Source of the DNA: Halomonas sp. 328
Lineage (GTDB): Bacteria > Pseudomonadota > Gammaproteobacteria > Pseudomonadales > Halomonadaceae
Direction: 5' to 3'
Assembly: GCF_015645095.1 (NCBI RefSeq)
Contig: NZ_JADOTW010000028.1
Location: 1-52,006 of the forward strand
Length of the DNA: 52,006 nt
Shown here: piece after piece, positions 22,901 through 30,890 of the stretch
Layout of the letters: the number at the start of each line of letters is the position of its first letter
Position numbering within the stretch: the first letter of the stretch is position 1
Notes under the pieces: model-generated
Databases searched by the model: none
Told to the model about the DNA's origin: nothing
The model's input: only the letters and a program-made list of their open reading frames with translations
Made by a program: the position numbers and the translations under genes

Positions 22901-24788
22901 GGAGGTTGACCACCTCGCTGCCGTGATGCTCCAGGTCGAAGTCGTGGATCCAGGAGGTGCCCTTGGGAGAGGCGATCTCGTAAGGTCGCTCGCCGATCAC
23001 CCGCAGCCCCAGGTTCTCCATCACCGGCAGCACGTCGGAAAGCGGAATCGGCTGGTCCTTGTGGAAGAGCTTGAGGTTGACCCCGTCGATGTCCTCCTCC
23101 ACCAGGCGGTAGAGGGAGAGTGCCAGGGGCGCCCCGGCCTCGACCTCGCCCAGGTGGTGGATGTCGTAGACGGCGGTGCGGGCGGTGAAGTCCTCCCGGT
23201 AGCTGGCCGGGAAGGCGTCCCGGTAGTCATCCATCAGCAGGTTGGCCTGCTCCTCGCCGAAACCCTCCACCATGGCGGCCTGGAGGTCGTCGTTCCAGCT
23301 GCGGGCCAGCTGGATCACCTTGTGCTCCAGGCGCTCCAGGTCATAGCTCACCGGCTCGTCGCCGTTGAAGCGCAGGATCAGCTGGATACGCGCCAGCACC
23401 GACTCGGAGAGATGGGTATTGAAATCGCCGAAGGTGGCATCCAGCTCCTCGCAGAGCATGGTCTGGATGCGCACCCGCAGGTCGGTGGAGAAGACGTCCC
23501 GCGGCACGAAGACCAGGCAGGAGTAGAACTTGCCGAAGCGATCCTCGCGCACGAAGAGACGCACCCGACGCCGCTCGCGGATATTGAGGATACCCAGGGC
23601 GGTACGGGTCAGCTCCTCGGTGCTGATCTGGAAGAGGTCATCCCGGGGATAGACATTGAGGATCTGGCGCAGCTGGTGGCCGTCATGGGCGCTGGGGTTG
23701 ACCCCGGCGGCCTTCATCACCGCCTCGATCTTGCGACGCAACACCGGAATATGTCGCGGCGAGTCGTTGTAGACGGTGGCGGTGAACAGGCCCAGGAAGC
23801 GACGCTCGCCGATCACCTTGCCCTGATCGTCATAGCGATCGATGGAGATATAGTCCGGGTAGGAGGGGCGATGCACCCGGGCGTGGTAGGCGCTCTTGGC
23901 GAAGGAGAGCAGCTCCGGGATCAGCACATAGTGGTCGTCCTCGATGCCCTGATCGTTATGGATGCGCTCCTGATAGCGGGGCGCATCGAGCTTGAAGACG
24001 CCCAGCTCGCTGCCCTTGCGTTTCTTGAGCTGCTCCTGGCCGCCCTTGTTGCTGACCACCTCGTACTCGTCACAGCCAAGGAAGGTGAAGTTGTCGTCGA
24101 TCAGCCACTCCAGGAAGGCGATGGCCTCCTGGTGATCGGCGGGATCGACCTGCTCGGGGCGTGCCGCCTTGAGTTCCTCGAGGGCCGCCCGCACCTGGTC
24201 GCGCATCGGCTCGAAATCGGCCACGGCGGTACGCACGTCGCGCAGGATCTCCTGCAGCCCGGCCTCGATATCGGCCAGCAGCTGGGGATCGGAGTGGCGA
24301 TCGATCTCGATGACGATCAACGACTCGCGTCCCTCGGGCGCGTCGGCCGCCTGGGGGCGGGTGACCCGCTTGAGCTGCCGCTTGGCATCCCGCTCCACCG
24401 CCAGCACCAGGTTATGGATGGCATGCAGGGTGATGCCGCGACGGTTGAGCTCGATACGCACCGAGTCCACCAGGAAGGGCATGTCCTGGTGCAGCACCCC
24501 CACCACGGTATGCAATGACTGCCAGCCATGCTCCTGGTAGTCGGGGTTGAAGACCCGCACCTTGGGCGCCTTGGCGTCGTGCTCCTGAATGAAATGCCAG
24601 GTCGAGAGGGTCGCGCCATAGAGGTCATCGAGGCGACGCTCGGAGAGATCGACCAGGGGCACACTGGCGTAGAAGAGCTCGGCAAAGTCGGCGATCTCGG
24701 CCACCTTCTCTTCGGGTAACCGCTTGGTCAACTGCTCCTTGAGTTGAGCGAGAAATTCCTGTTTGCCATCGATCACGACGTGTTGCAT
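19953..24788 (-). CDS. gdhB: NAD-specific glutamate dehydrogenase, 180-kDa type
   Basis: A 1611-residue member of the large NAD-GDH class (L_180), which deaminates glutamate to 2-oxoglutarate with NAD and feeds glutamate carbon into the TCA cycle. The first 700 residues are the regulatory ACT-like and linker region. The catalytic part includes [22 protein letters not shown] (about 805-826) and the substrate-lysine region VPVGAKGGF (about 838-846), then [15 protein letters not shown] (about 1135) and [16 protein letters not shown]. Length is as in Pseudomonas. It is its own transcription unit, with a hairpin behind it. The long open frame on the opposite strand is a codon-bias shadow. Confidence 0.95.
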   Translation of the reverse strand: [1611 protein letters not shown]

Positions 24789-24957
24789 CCATCACCTCGG
24801 CTGCTGTCGGCCTGGGGCCGTCGAATTAGGGTGGAACACGGCCGGCGCCGCGTTTCCCGAAGGGTACTGTAGCACCCGTCTCGACCCTATCGAGTTGCAC
24901 GTTTTCTCATGGAGCATGTCAGTTGCGCATCATGACCTGCCCCCACCCCTATTGACT

Positions 24958-26067
24958 TTAGTCGCCAATGCGCTCGAGCAGCACGCCACACTCGCAATGG
25001 TGGGTCCACGGAAACTGATCGAAGAGCGCCATGCGTCGGATACGGTGAGTCCGGCAGAGCCGCTCCAGGTTCTGCTCCAGGGTGTCCGGGTTACAGGAAA
25101 TATAGACGATGCGTTCATAGCCACTGAGCTGGTCGCAACTGGCGTCGTCGAGCCCGGCCCGGGGCGGGTCCACCAGCACGGTAGAGAAGTCGTAGTCGGC
25201 CAGGCCCATCTCGGTGACCCGGCGCCCGCCCTTCTCGCCCTGGAGGGCGGCGCTGAACTCCTCCGCCGACATGCGTCCCACGCTGGCATTGGTGATGCCA
25301 TTGGCCTCCAGATTGATGCGTGCCGAGGCCACCGAGGTCCGCGAGATCTCGGTGGCCAGCACCCGGCGGAAATTCTCCGCCAGGGCGATGGTGAAATTGC
25401 CATTGCCGCAGTAGAGCTCCACCAGGTCGCGGGCCTGGCTATCGCGGGTCACGTCCCGGGCCCAGCCCAGCATGGACCGGCAGATCTCGGCATTGGGCTG
25501 GGTAAAGCTGTTCTCGACCTGCTGGTAGACGAAGTCACGCCCGTCCACCGACAGGCGCTCCCAGACATGGTCGCGCTCCAGCACCAGGCGCTGCTTGCGG
25601 GAGCGACCGATGATCATCACCCCCAGCGTCTCCTGAAGGCGGCGCGCCTCGGCCTCCCAGGCCTCGTCCAGGGGACGATGGTAGATCAGGGTCAGTAGCG
25701 CCTCGCCACTGAGGGTGGTGAGAAACTCCACCTGGAACAGCTTGCGGCGCAGCAGCGGCACGTCGCGAATGGCATCCAGCAGCGCCGGCATCAAGGCATT
25801 GATGCGCTGGCTGGCCACGGGAAAATCATCCAGACGGATCACCGTTTTCTTCTTGGGATCCTCCGGGTCCACCTCGAACATGGCATAGAAGAGGTCATCC
25901 CCCTCATGCCAGAGGCGGAACTCGCAGCGCATGCGGTAGTGGCTGGGCGGCGAGGCATGGACCTCCAGCTCGGGAGGCGAGAAGCGGGCGAACTGGGCGG
26001 TAATGCGTTGGCGCTTGGCCTCGAGCTGCTCGCCATAGCGCTCGGGATCGACGACGGGTACGGCCAC
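24958..26067 (-). CDS. trmA: tRNA/tmRNA (uracil-C5)-methyltransferase TrmA
   Basis: TrmA uses S-adenosylmethionine to make m5U54 in the T-loop of nearly all tRNAs. The 369-residue protein has the SAM motif LVELYCGNGNFTIALA, DPPRAGLD, the nucleophile Cys in YISCNPDTL and the catalytic-base Glu in DQFPWTHHCE. The start is a GTG (26067-26065) with an ideal AGGAGG four bases before it. The 169 bases between its stop and the gdh start contain no gene. Confidence 0.96.
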   Translation of the reverse strand: MAVPVVDPERYGEQLEAKRQRITAQFARFSPPELEVHASPPSHYRMRCEFRLWHEGDDLFYAMFEVDPEDPKKKTVIRLDDFPVASQRINALMPALLDAIRDVPLLRRKLFQVEFLTTLSGEALLTLIYHRPLDEAWEAEARRLQETLGVMIIGRSRKQRLVLERDHVWERLSVDGRDFVYQQVENSFTQPNAEICRSMLGWARDVTRDSQARDLVELYCGNGNFTIALAENFRRVLATEISRTSVASARINLEANGITNASVGRMSAEEFSAALQGEKGGRRVTEMGLADYDFSTVLVDPPRAGLDDASCDQLSGYERIVYISCNPDTLEQNLERLCRTHRIRRMALFDQFPWTHHCECGVLLERIGD

Positions 26068-26105
26068 GGGGCCTCCTTGAGAGTGAAAGCGGTAAGGCGA
26101 GACGC

Positions 26106-26897
26106 CTAGTGCGGGGCGTCTATCGCCAGGAGAAGCGGTTGCGGTACACCGAAACCGACACCGGCCAGGGCGGCGGCCAGCGCCGGGGCCTCGGCGGTGA
26201 CCCAGGCCGGCCCCGGGCCCTCGGTGACCCGGGGATGGGGTACCACCTGGGCGACCCGGCGGGCGATGGCCTCGCCGGAATCGACCCAGGTCACCGGTCG
26301 CGGGGCCAGCCGTGCCAGGGCGTCCCGCAGCAGCGGAAAATGGGTGCAGCCCAGCACCACGGTATCGAGCTCCGGGTCCTCCCAGAGCGGCGCCAGGCAG
26401 TCGGCGATCGCCGCCAGGTCCAGGGGCTCGCCGGCCAGGTGGCGCTCGGCCTGCACCACCAGGGCATCGGCGGCCAGGCGCTGGACCCGGCAGCCGGCGG
26501 CGAAGTCGCGAATCAGCCCCAAGGTGTAGGGGCGATTGACGGTGGCGGAGGTGGCCAGCAGGGCGAGATGACCGCTGTGACTCAGGGCGGCGGCGGGCTT
26601 GATGGCCGGCACCGTGCCCACCACCGGGATCGACAGGCTCCCCCGTAGCGCCTCCAGGGCCAGGGTACTGGCGGTGTTGCAGGCCACCACCAGGGCGCTG
26701 GGGCGACAGGCCACCACCGCCGCCCGGCAGACCGCGACGATACGCTCCACCAGCCAGGCATCGGGCTTGGTGCCGTAGGGCAGCATGGCGTTGTCGCAGA
26801 CATAGGCCAGGGCCGCCGTGGGCAGGCGACGGCGAATCGCCGCCGCCACCGAGAGACCGCCGACGCCGGAGTCGAAGATCAGGATGGGGCCGCTCAT
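26106..26897 (-). CDS. murI: Glutamate racemase MurI
   Basis: Makes D-glutamate for peptidoglycan. The 263-residue protein has IFDSGVGGLSV at the N-terminus and the two catalytic cysteines, Cys73 in VACNTAST and Cys184 in LGCTHFPLL. The open frame reaches 27236, but the ATG at 26897 fits the family start. That ATG overlaps the stop of the LysR-type gene (ATGA at 26897-26894), so murI appears to be translated in coupling with a transcription regulator, an uncommon arrangement. Confidence 0.95.
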   Translation of the reverse strand: MSGPILIFDSGVGGLSVAAAIRRRLPTAALAYVCDNAMLPYGTKPDAWLVERIVAVCRAAVVACRPSALVVACNTASTLALEALRGSLSIPVVGTVPAIKPAAALSHSGHLALLATSATVNRPYTLGLIRDFAAGCRVQRLAADALVVQAERHLAGEPLDLAAIADCLAPLWEDPELDTVVLGCTHFPLLRDALARLAPRPVTWVDSGEAIARRVAQVVPHPRVTEGPGPAWVTAEAPALAAALAGVGFGVPQPLLLAIDAPH

Positions 26898-27799
26898 GGT
26901 TCCCCTCCCGTGGGCGACGCCTGGAAGTGGCTCAGCAGGGCATCCACCAGGACCCGCAGGCGCGCCGGCATCAGGCGACGCTCGGCATAGAGCAGATGCA
27001 CCTGCATGGGCGGCGGCGCATAGGCCTCGAGCAGGCGCACCAGGCGACCCCGGCGCACCTCGGGCTCGCCGAGAAAGGAGGGCTTGAGCACCAGGCCCAT
27101 GCCGCGGGCGGCGGCCTCGATCAGCGCCCGGCCGTTGTTGCAGGTCAGTACCGGCCGAAAACGCACCCGCTCCAGGCGTCCGTTCACCAGGAAATGCCAG
27201 CCGGCGCCGCCGCGCTGCAGGCTGTAGTGCAGGCAACGGTGCTGGCCAAGGTCACGCGGGTGCTTGGGCTCCCCGTGGCGCGCCAGATAGTCGGGGGCGC
27301 CATAGAGATGGATCGGCATCGACATCAGCGGCCGGGCGATCAGGCTGGAGTCCTCGAGCTCGCCGATGCGCACCACCAGGTCGAAGTCTTCGGCCAGGGG
27401 GTCGACCCGGCGATCCTCCAGCACCACCTCGAGCTCCACTGCCGGGTGGGCCTCCTCGAAGGCCTGCAGGGCCGGCATCAGCTCGCGCACGCCGAAATCC
27501 AGCGGCGCCGAAAGGCGCAACCGGCCGCGAATCTCGCCGCGCTGCTCGCCGAGGCTCGCCTCCAGCTCGTGGAGCTCATCCAGCAGCCGGCCGGCCCCCT
27601 GCAGGTAGCGCTCGCCCTCGGCGGTGAGCTGCAGGCGCCGAGTGGTGCGGGTCAGCAGGCGCACGCCAAGCTCGCCCTCCAGGCGCGCCACCTGCTTGCT
27701 GACCATGGCATTGGAGAGGTCCAGCTTGCGGGCGCCCCCGGCGAAACTGCCCGCCTCCACCACGGCACGAAAGATTTGCATGGCCTGGAGTCGATCCAT
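26894..27799 (-). CDS. LysR-family transcriptional regulator
   Basis: A 301-residue LysR-type regulator: winged helix-turn-helix at residues 1-60 (AVVEAGSFAGGARKLDLSNAMVSKQVARLEGELGVRL region), then a substrate-binding domain of the periplasmic-binding-protein fold (about 90-295). The DRLQAM start and RTTRRLQLTAEGERYL are typical of the CrgA/DmlR-like group. The effector and targets are unknown. It is co-translated with murI. No divergent target gene lies next to it; the nearest upstream gene is the hemerythrin-like gene on the same strand. Confidence 0.9.
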   Translation of the reverse strand: MDRLQAMQIFRAVVEAGSFAGGARKLDLSNAMVSKQVARLEGELGVRLLTRTTRRLQLTAEGERYLQGAGRLLDELHELEASLGEQRGEIRGRLRLSAPLDFGVRELMPALQAFEEAHPAVELEVVLEDRRVDPLAEDFDLVVRIGELEDSSLIARPLMSMPIHLYGAPDYLARHGEPKHPRDLGQHRCLHYSLQRGGAGWHFLVNGRLERVRFRPVLTCNNGRALIEAAARGMGLVLKPSFLGEPEVRRGRLVRLLEAYAPPPMQVHLLYAERRLMPARLRVLVDALLSHFQASPTGGEP

Positions 27800-27930
27800 C
27801 GGCGCGTGTCCCCTCCCCCGGTTGGCACAGGAGAGGCATTCTACCCCAGTCGCGGCCTGGACTTAACGACCGCCGACGACAAAGGCCCCGGCCGGGGCCG
27901 GGGCGTCGAGGAGGTCAACGGCAAGCGGGG

Positions 27931-28482
27931 TCAGACCACGGGCTCGGGAGCGCCGCGGAACTCGGCATAGAGCTCGGGGTAGGCGTCGTGGAGTTGCTCC
28001 AGCTTGGCCGCCGCCCCCTCCGGGAGCAGGTCGTCGAGACGCGCCAGCTCCTCGTCATCCAGGTGCTCGGCGATCAACGGGAAGAGCTCCTCCCGCTCGT
28101 CGCGCAGATAGGCCCGATGTGCCTCCAGGTAAGCCTTGAGGTCGTCGGCGAAGCGATCCATGGGCACCACCGCATCCATCAGGATCATGTCGATATCCTG
28201 AGAGAGGCGCATCAGGCGTTCGCGCAGCTGACGATAGTCGTCGGCCAGACGACGGGTCAGCGTCTCGGCCTGTGGCACACTCGACAAGAGCTTTTCGCCA
28301 CACAGCTGCTCCAGGGGCTGAATGTAATCCTCCATGTAGCCGAGGATGTAGTCGACGACCTCGCGCACCAGCTTGAAGTCGGGACGCTCACCGTCGGCCA
28401 GGGTCTTGTGCTTGAGCTGCAACACGTGCAACAGCCGCGCCATATTGGCATGATCCTGGCGCAGTTGAGTCAGCATGGGCAT
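27931..28482 (-). CDS. Hemerythrin-like domain protein, His pair missing
   Basis: A 183-residue, almost wholly helical protein resembling bacterial hemerythrin-domain proteins (MPMLTQLRQDHANMARLLHVL). His11 and the H122...E-rich AHRAYLRDEREELFPL segment match expected di-iron ligand positions. The usual second-helix HHxxxE is replaced by YIQPLE (residues 53-58), so two histidine ligands appear absent. Iron binding is therefore doubtful. I use the ATG at 28482, preceded by GGAGGCCC; the frame is open for 11 more codons. It stands alone, divergent from rarA. Confidence 0.8.
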   Translation of the reverse strand: MPMLTQLRQDHANMARLLHVLQLKHKTLADGERPDFKLVREVVDYILGYMEDYIQPLEQLCGEKLLSSVPQAETLTRRLADDYRQLRERLMRLSQDIDMILMDAVVPMDRFADDLKAYLEAHRAYLRDEREELFPLIAEHLDDEELARLDDLLPEGAAAKLEQLHDAYPELYAEFRGAPEPVV

Positions 28483-28654
28483 GGTCGGGCCTCCTCTGCT
28501 GTCCTGGCGTACCATTCATATTGGAGTCGCCAGCAAGACAGGGGTTCACCAACAGGATGCACCTGAGGCAACGACCCCAGGCATGGATGTTTAACCCTAG
28601 TGCCTGAGGGGCGACTCTGCCTATCGCCTAAAGTCGTAGTCGTATGGAGACAGC

Positions 28655-29992
28655 ATGGATCTCTTCAGCCAGTCACACGCCGACGAGGCGGCCCCCCTCG
28701 CCTACCGCATGCGCCCCCGGCGCCTGGACGAGTACCTCGGCCAGGCCGCCCTGGTGGGCCCCGGCAAGCCGCTGCGGCGCATGGCCGAGAGCGCCACGGT
28801 ACGCTCGATGATCCTCTGGGGGCCGCCGGGAACCGGCAAGACCACCCTGGCCGAGATCCTCGCCCGGGAGTCCGGCGCCGAGCTGGAGCACCTCTCGGCG
28901 GTGATGGCCGGGGTCAAGGAGATCCGCGCCGCCGTGGAGCGGGCCCGCCTGAGCCAGGCCCAGGGGCGCCGCACCCTGCTCTTCCTGGACGAGATCCATC
29001 GCCTCAACAAGAGCCAGCAGGATGCCCTGCTGCCCCACGTGGAATCGGGGCTGCTGACACTGATCGGCGCCACCACCGAAAACCCCTCCTTCGAGGTCAA
29101 CTCGGCGCTGCTCTCCCGGGCCCGGGTCTATGTGCTCAAGCCGCTGGACGAGGCGGCGCTGCTGGCGGTGCTGCGCCAGGCCCTGGCCGACCCCGAGCGG
29201 GGCCTGGGCCAGCGGCGCATCCAGGCCGATGACGAGGTGCTTGGGCTGCTGGCCCGGGCCGCCGGGGGCGATGCCCGCCGCGCCCTGGGCCTGCTGGAGA
29301 CCGCCTGCGACTTCACCACCGCCGAGGGCGACACCGAGCGCCTCGATGCCGAGGGGCTCGGCGAGGTGCTCGGCCACCAGGCCAGCGCCTTCGACAAGCA
29401 GGGGGATCACTACTATGACCTGCTGTCGGCGCTCCACAAGTCGGTGCGCTCCTCCCGGGTCGATGCGGCCCTGCTCTACATGGCGCAGTTCATCCAGGGG
29501 GGCGGCGACCCGCTGGACGTGATTCGGCGCCTGGCGGCCATTGCCTCCGAAGACGTGGGCAATGCCGACCCCCGCGCCCTGCCCCTGGTGATGGCGGCCT
29601 GGGACGCCTACCTGCGCCTGGGCGACTACGAGGGGCAACGGGCCATCGCCCAGGCCCTGATTCACCTGGCGGTGGCCCCCAAGAGCAATGCCATCGACCA
29701 GGCCTGGAAACAGGCCAAGGCCCAGGCGTCGGCCCATCCGACCCTGGCGGTGCCCACCTACCTGCGCAATGCGCCCACCAAGCTGATGGCCTCCCTGGGC
29801 CACGGCGAGGGCTACCGCTACGCCCACCACGAGCCCCACGGCTACCCCGCCGGCAGCCGCCACGACTGCTGGCCCGAAGGCCTCTCCCCCACCCGCCTCT
29901 ACCAGCCCAGCGTCCACGGCCAGGAGGCCCGTTTCAAGCAGCTGATGGAGTGGCGCGCCCAGCTCGACGCCGAGGCGGATAACGGCGCCTAG
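28655..29992 (+). CDS. rarA: Replication-associated recombination protein RarA
   Basis: A 445-residue clamp-loader-like AAA+ ATPase (MgsA/RarA) acting at stalled replication forks. Walker [10 protein letters not shown] (about 57-65), Walker B FLDEIHR, sensor [12 protein letters not shown], and the C-terminal MgsA tetramerisation region with [12 protein letters not shown] and YRYAHHEP. In E. coli and Pseudomonas it follows lolA in the same direction; here it converges on lolA. The 66-base space to the lolA terminator region holds a large hairpin. Confidence 0.95.
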   Translation: MDLFSQSHADEAAPLAYRMRPRRLDEYLGQAALVGPGKPLRRMAESATVRSMILWGPPGTGKTTLAEILARESGAELEHLSAVMAGVKEIRAAVERARLSQAQGRRTLLFLDEIHRLNKSQQDALLPHVESGLLTLIGATTENPSFEVNSALLSRARVYVLKPLDEAALLAVLRQALADPERGLGQRRIQADDEVLGLLARAAGGDARRALGLLETACDFTTAEGDTERLDAEGLGEVLGHQASAFDKQGDHYYDLLSALHKSVRSSRVDAALLYMAQFIQGGGDPLDVIRRLAAIASEDVGNADPRALPLVMAAWDAYLRLGDYEGQRAIAQALIHLAVAPKSNAIDQAWKQAKAQASAHPTLAVPTYLRNAPTKLMASLGHGEGYRYAHHEPHGYPAGSRHDCWPEGLSPTRLYQPSVHGQEARFKQLMEWRAQLDAEADNGA

Positions 29993-30026
29993 CGCCGAGC
30001 CGCAAGCCAACCTGCTCTCCAAACGA

Positions 30027-30065
30027 AAGGAGCAAGCCAAGGGGGTTCCTTGAAGCTTGCTCCTT
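30027..30065. terminator. Long hairpin between convergent rarA and lolA
   Basis: AAGGAGCAAGC (30027-30037) pairs with GCTTGCTCCTT (30055-30065), and inside it CAAGG pairs with CCTTG, leaving a GGGTT loop and a two-base bulge. This gives a 16-bp stem without a T-tract. It probably acts as a bidirectional terminator or RNA-end stabiliser. Confidence 0.6.
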
Positions 30066-30088
30066 GTCGCTTGCTACTGGCCGAAGGC

Positions 30089-30718
30089 CTAGTGCGTATC
30101 GCGAATCACATCGGCGCCATCGGGAATGACGAAGGTAAAGCGCTCGGCCGGGATGCTCGGATTGATCGCCACGTCATTGAAGTAGATGGCGGTGCGCTGG
30201 CCGGTGCTGTCGGCCATCTGCAGGGCCCCCAGGCGCTCGCTGTAGAAGGTCAGGGCCAACTCCTCGAAGAGGGTGTCGGCGGAGCGCGGCGTCAGGGTAA
30301 AGGTCTCGGCGGCACCCTGCTGACGGCGGCTCACCGCATAGGCCTCGGTGAGATCGGCGGCGCTGCCGGAGAGCAGCAGGGCCGGGGTATGGGTCACCCG
30401 GGTGTCCAGGGCCTGGATGGTCACCTGCTCCAGGTCCGGGTCATGCAGGTAGACCTCGTCGCCATCGGAGACCACCACCTGGGCATAGGGGGCCTCCACC
30501 TCCCAGCGAAACTTGCCGGGCCGCGACAGCCACATCTGCCCCTCGGCCTCCTGCAGGCGCTGGCCGCTGCCATCGAGGATCTGCTGCTCGAAGCTGGCGC
30601 TGTAGGTGCGCACCGGCTCCAGCAGCTGAGCCAGGCGCCCGGCGGCCTCGTCGGCCAGGGCACTCAGCGGCAGGGCCAGGCCCAGGGTCAGGGCCGACAA
30701 TGTCTTGATCAATCGCAT
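30089..30718 (-). CDS. lolA: Outer-membrane lipoprotein carrier protein LolA
   Basis: Periplasmic chaperone that takes lipoproteins from LolCDE to LolB at the outer membrane. The 209-residue precursor has a signal peptide (MRLIKTLSALTLGLALPLSALA, cleavage about 22), the RTYSASFEQ start of the mature domain, GQMWLSRPGKFRWEVEAPY with the conserved Arg, and YFNDVAINPSIPAERFTFVIPDGADVI at the end. It is downstream of ftsK on the same strand, 172 bases apart. Confidence 0.95.
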   Translation of the reverse strand: MRLIKTLSALTLGLALPLSALADEAAGRLAQLLEPVRTYSASFEQQILDGSGQRLQEAEGQMWLSRPGKFRWEVEAPYAQVVVSDGDEVYLHDPDLEQVTIQALDTRVTHTPALLLSGSAADLTEAYAVSRRQQGAAETFTLTPRSADTLFEELALTFYSERLGALQMADSTGQRTAIYFNDVAINPSIPAERFTFVIPDGADVIRDTH

Positions 30719-30890
30719 CTTTCACTCCCGAAAGGCTGGCGGAAACGGTCCGTAACATAGACCCGGCCCCGCGGCTGGAGTGCCGGAGGGCCGGGGGGCT
30801 TTCATGGTTGCTGCACGATTAGGCTCTGCACGAAAACTGTCTGCGCTCGCCGACTTTTCGCACAAGACCCAGGACTCGAGGACCCCGGCC

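Noticed and set aside
19959-24518. 1519-codon open frame on the plus strand opposite the NAD-glutamate dehydrogenase gene
   Set aside because: It is a codon-bias shadow: low-complexity His/Gly/Leu/Ala/Val-rich translation, no ribosome site, and the minus-strand gene is a clear full-length family member.
26897-27236. N-terminal extension of MurI by 113 residues
   Set aside because: The extension lies wholly inside the LysR gene in another frame; MurI family proteins begin at the ATG at 26897.
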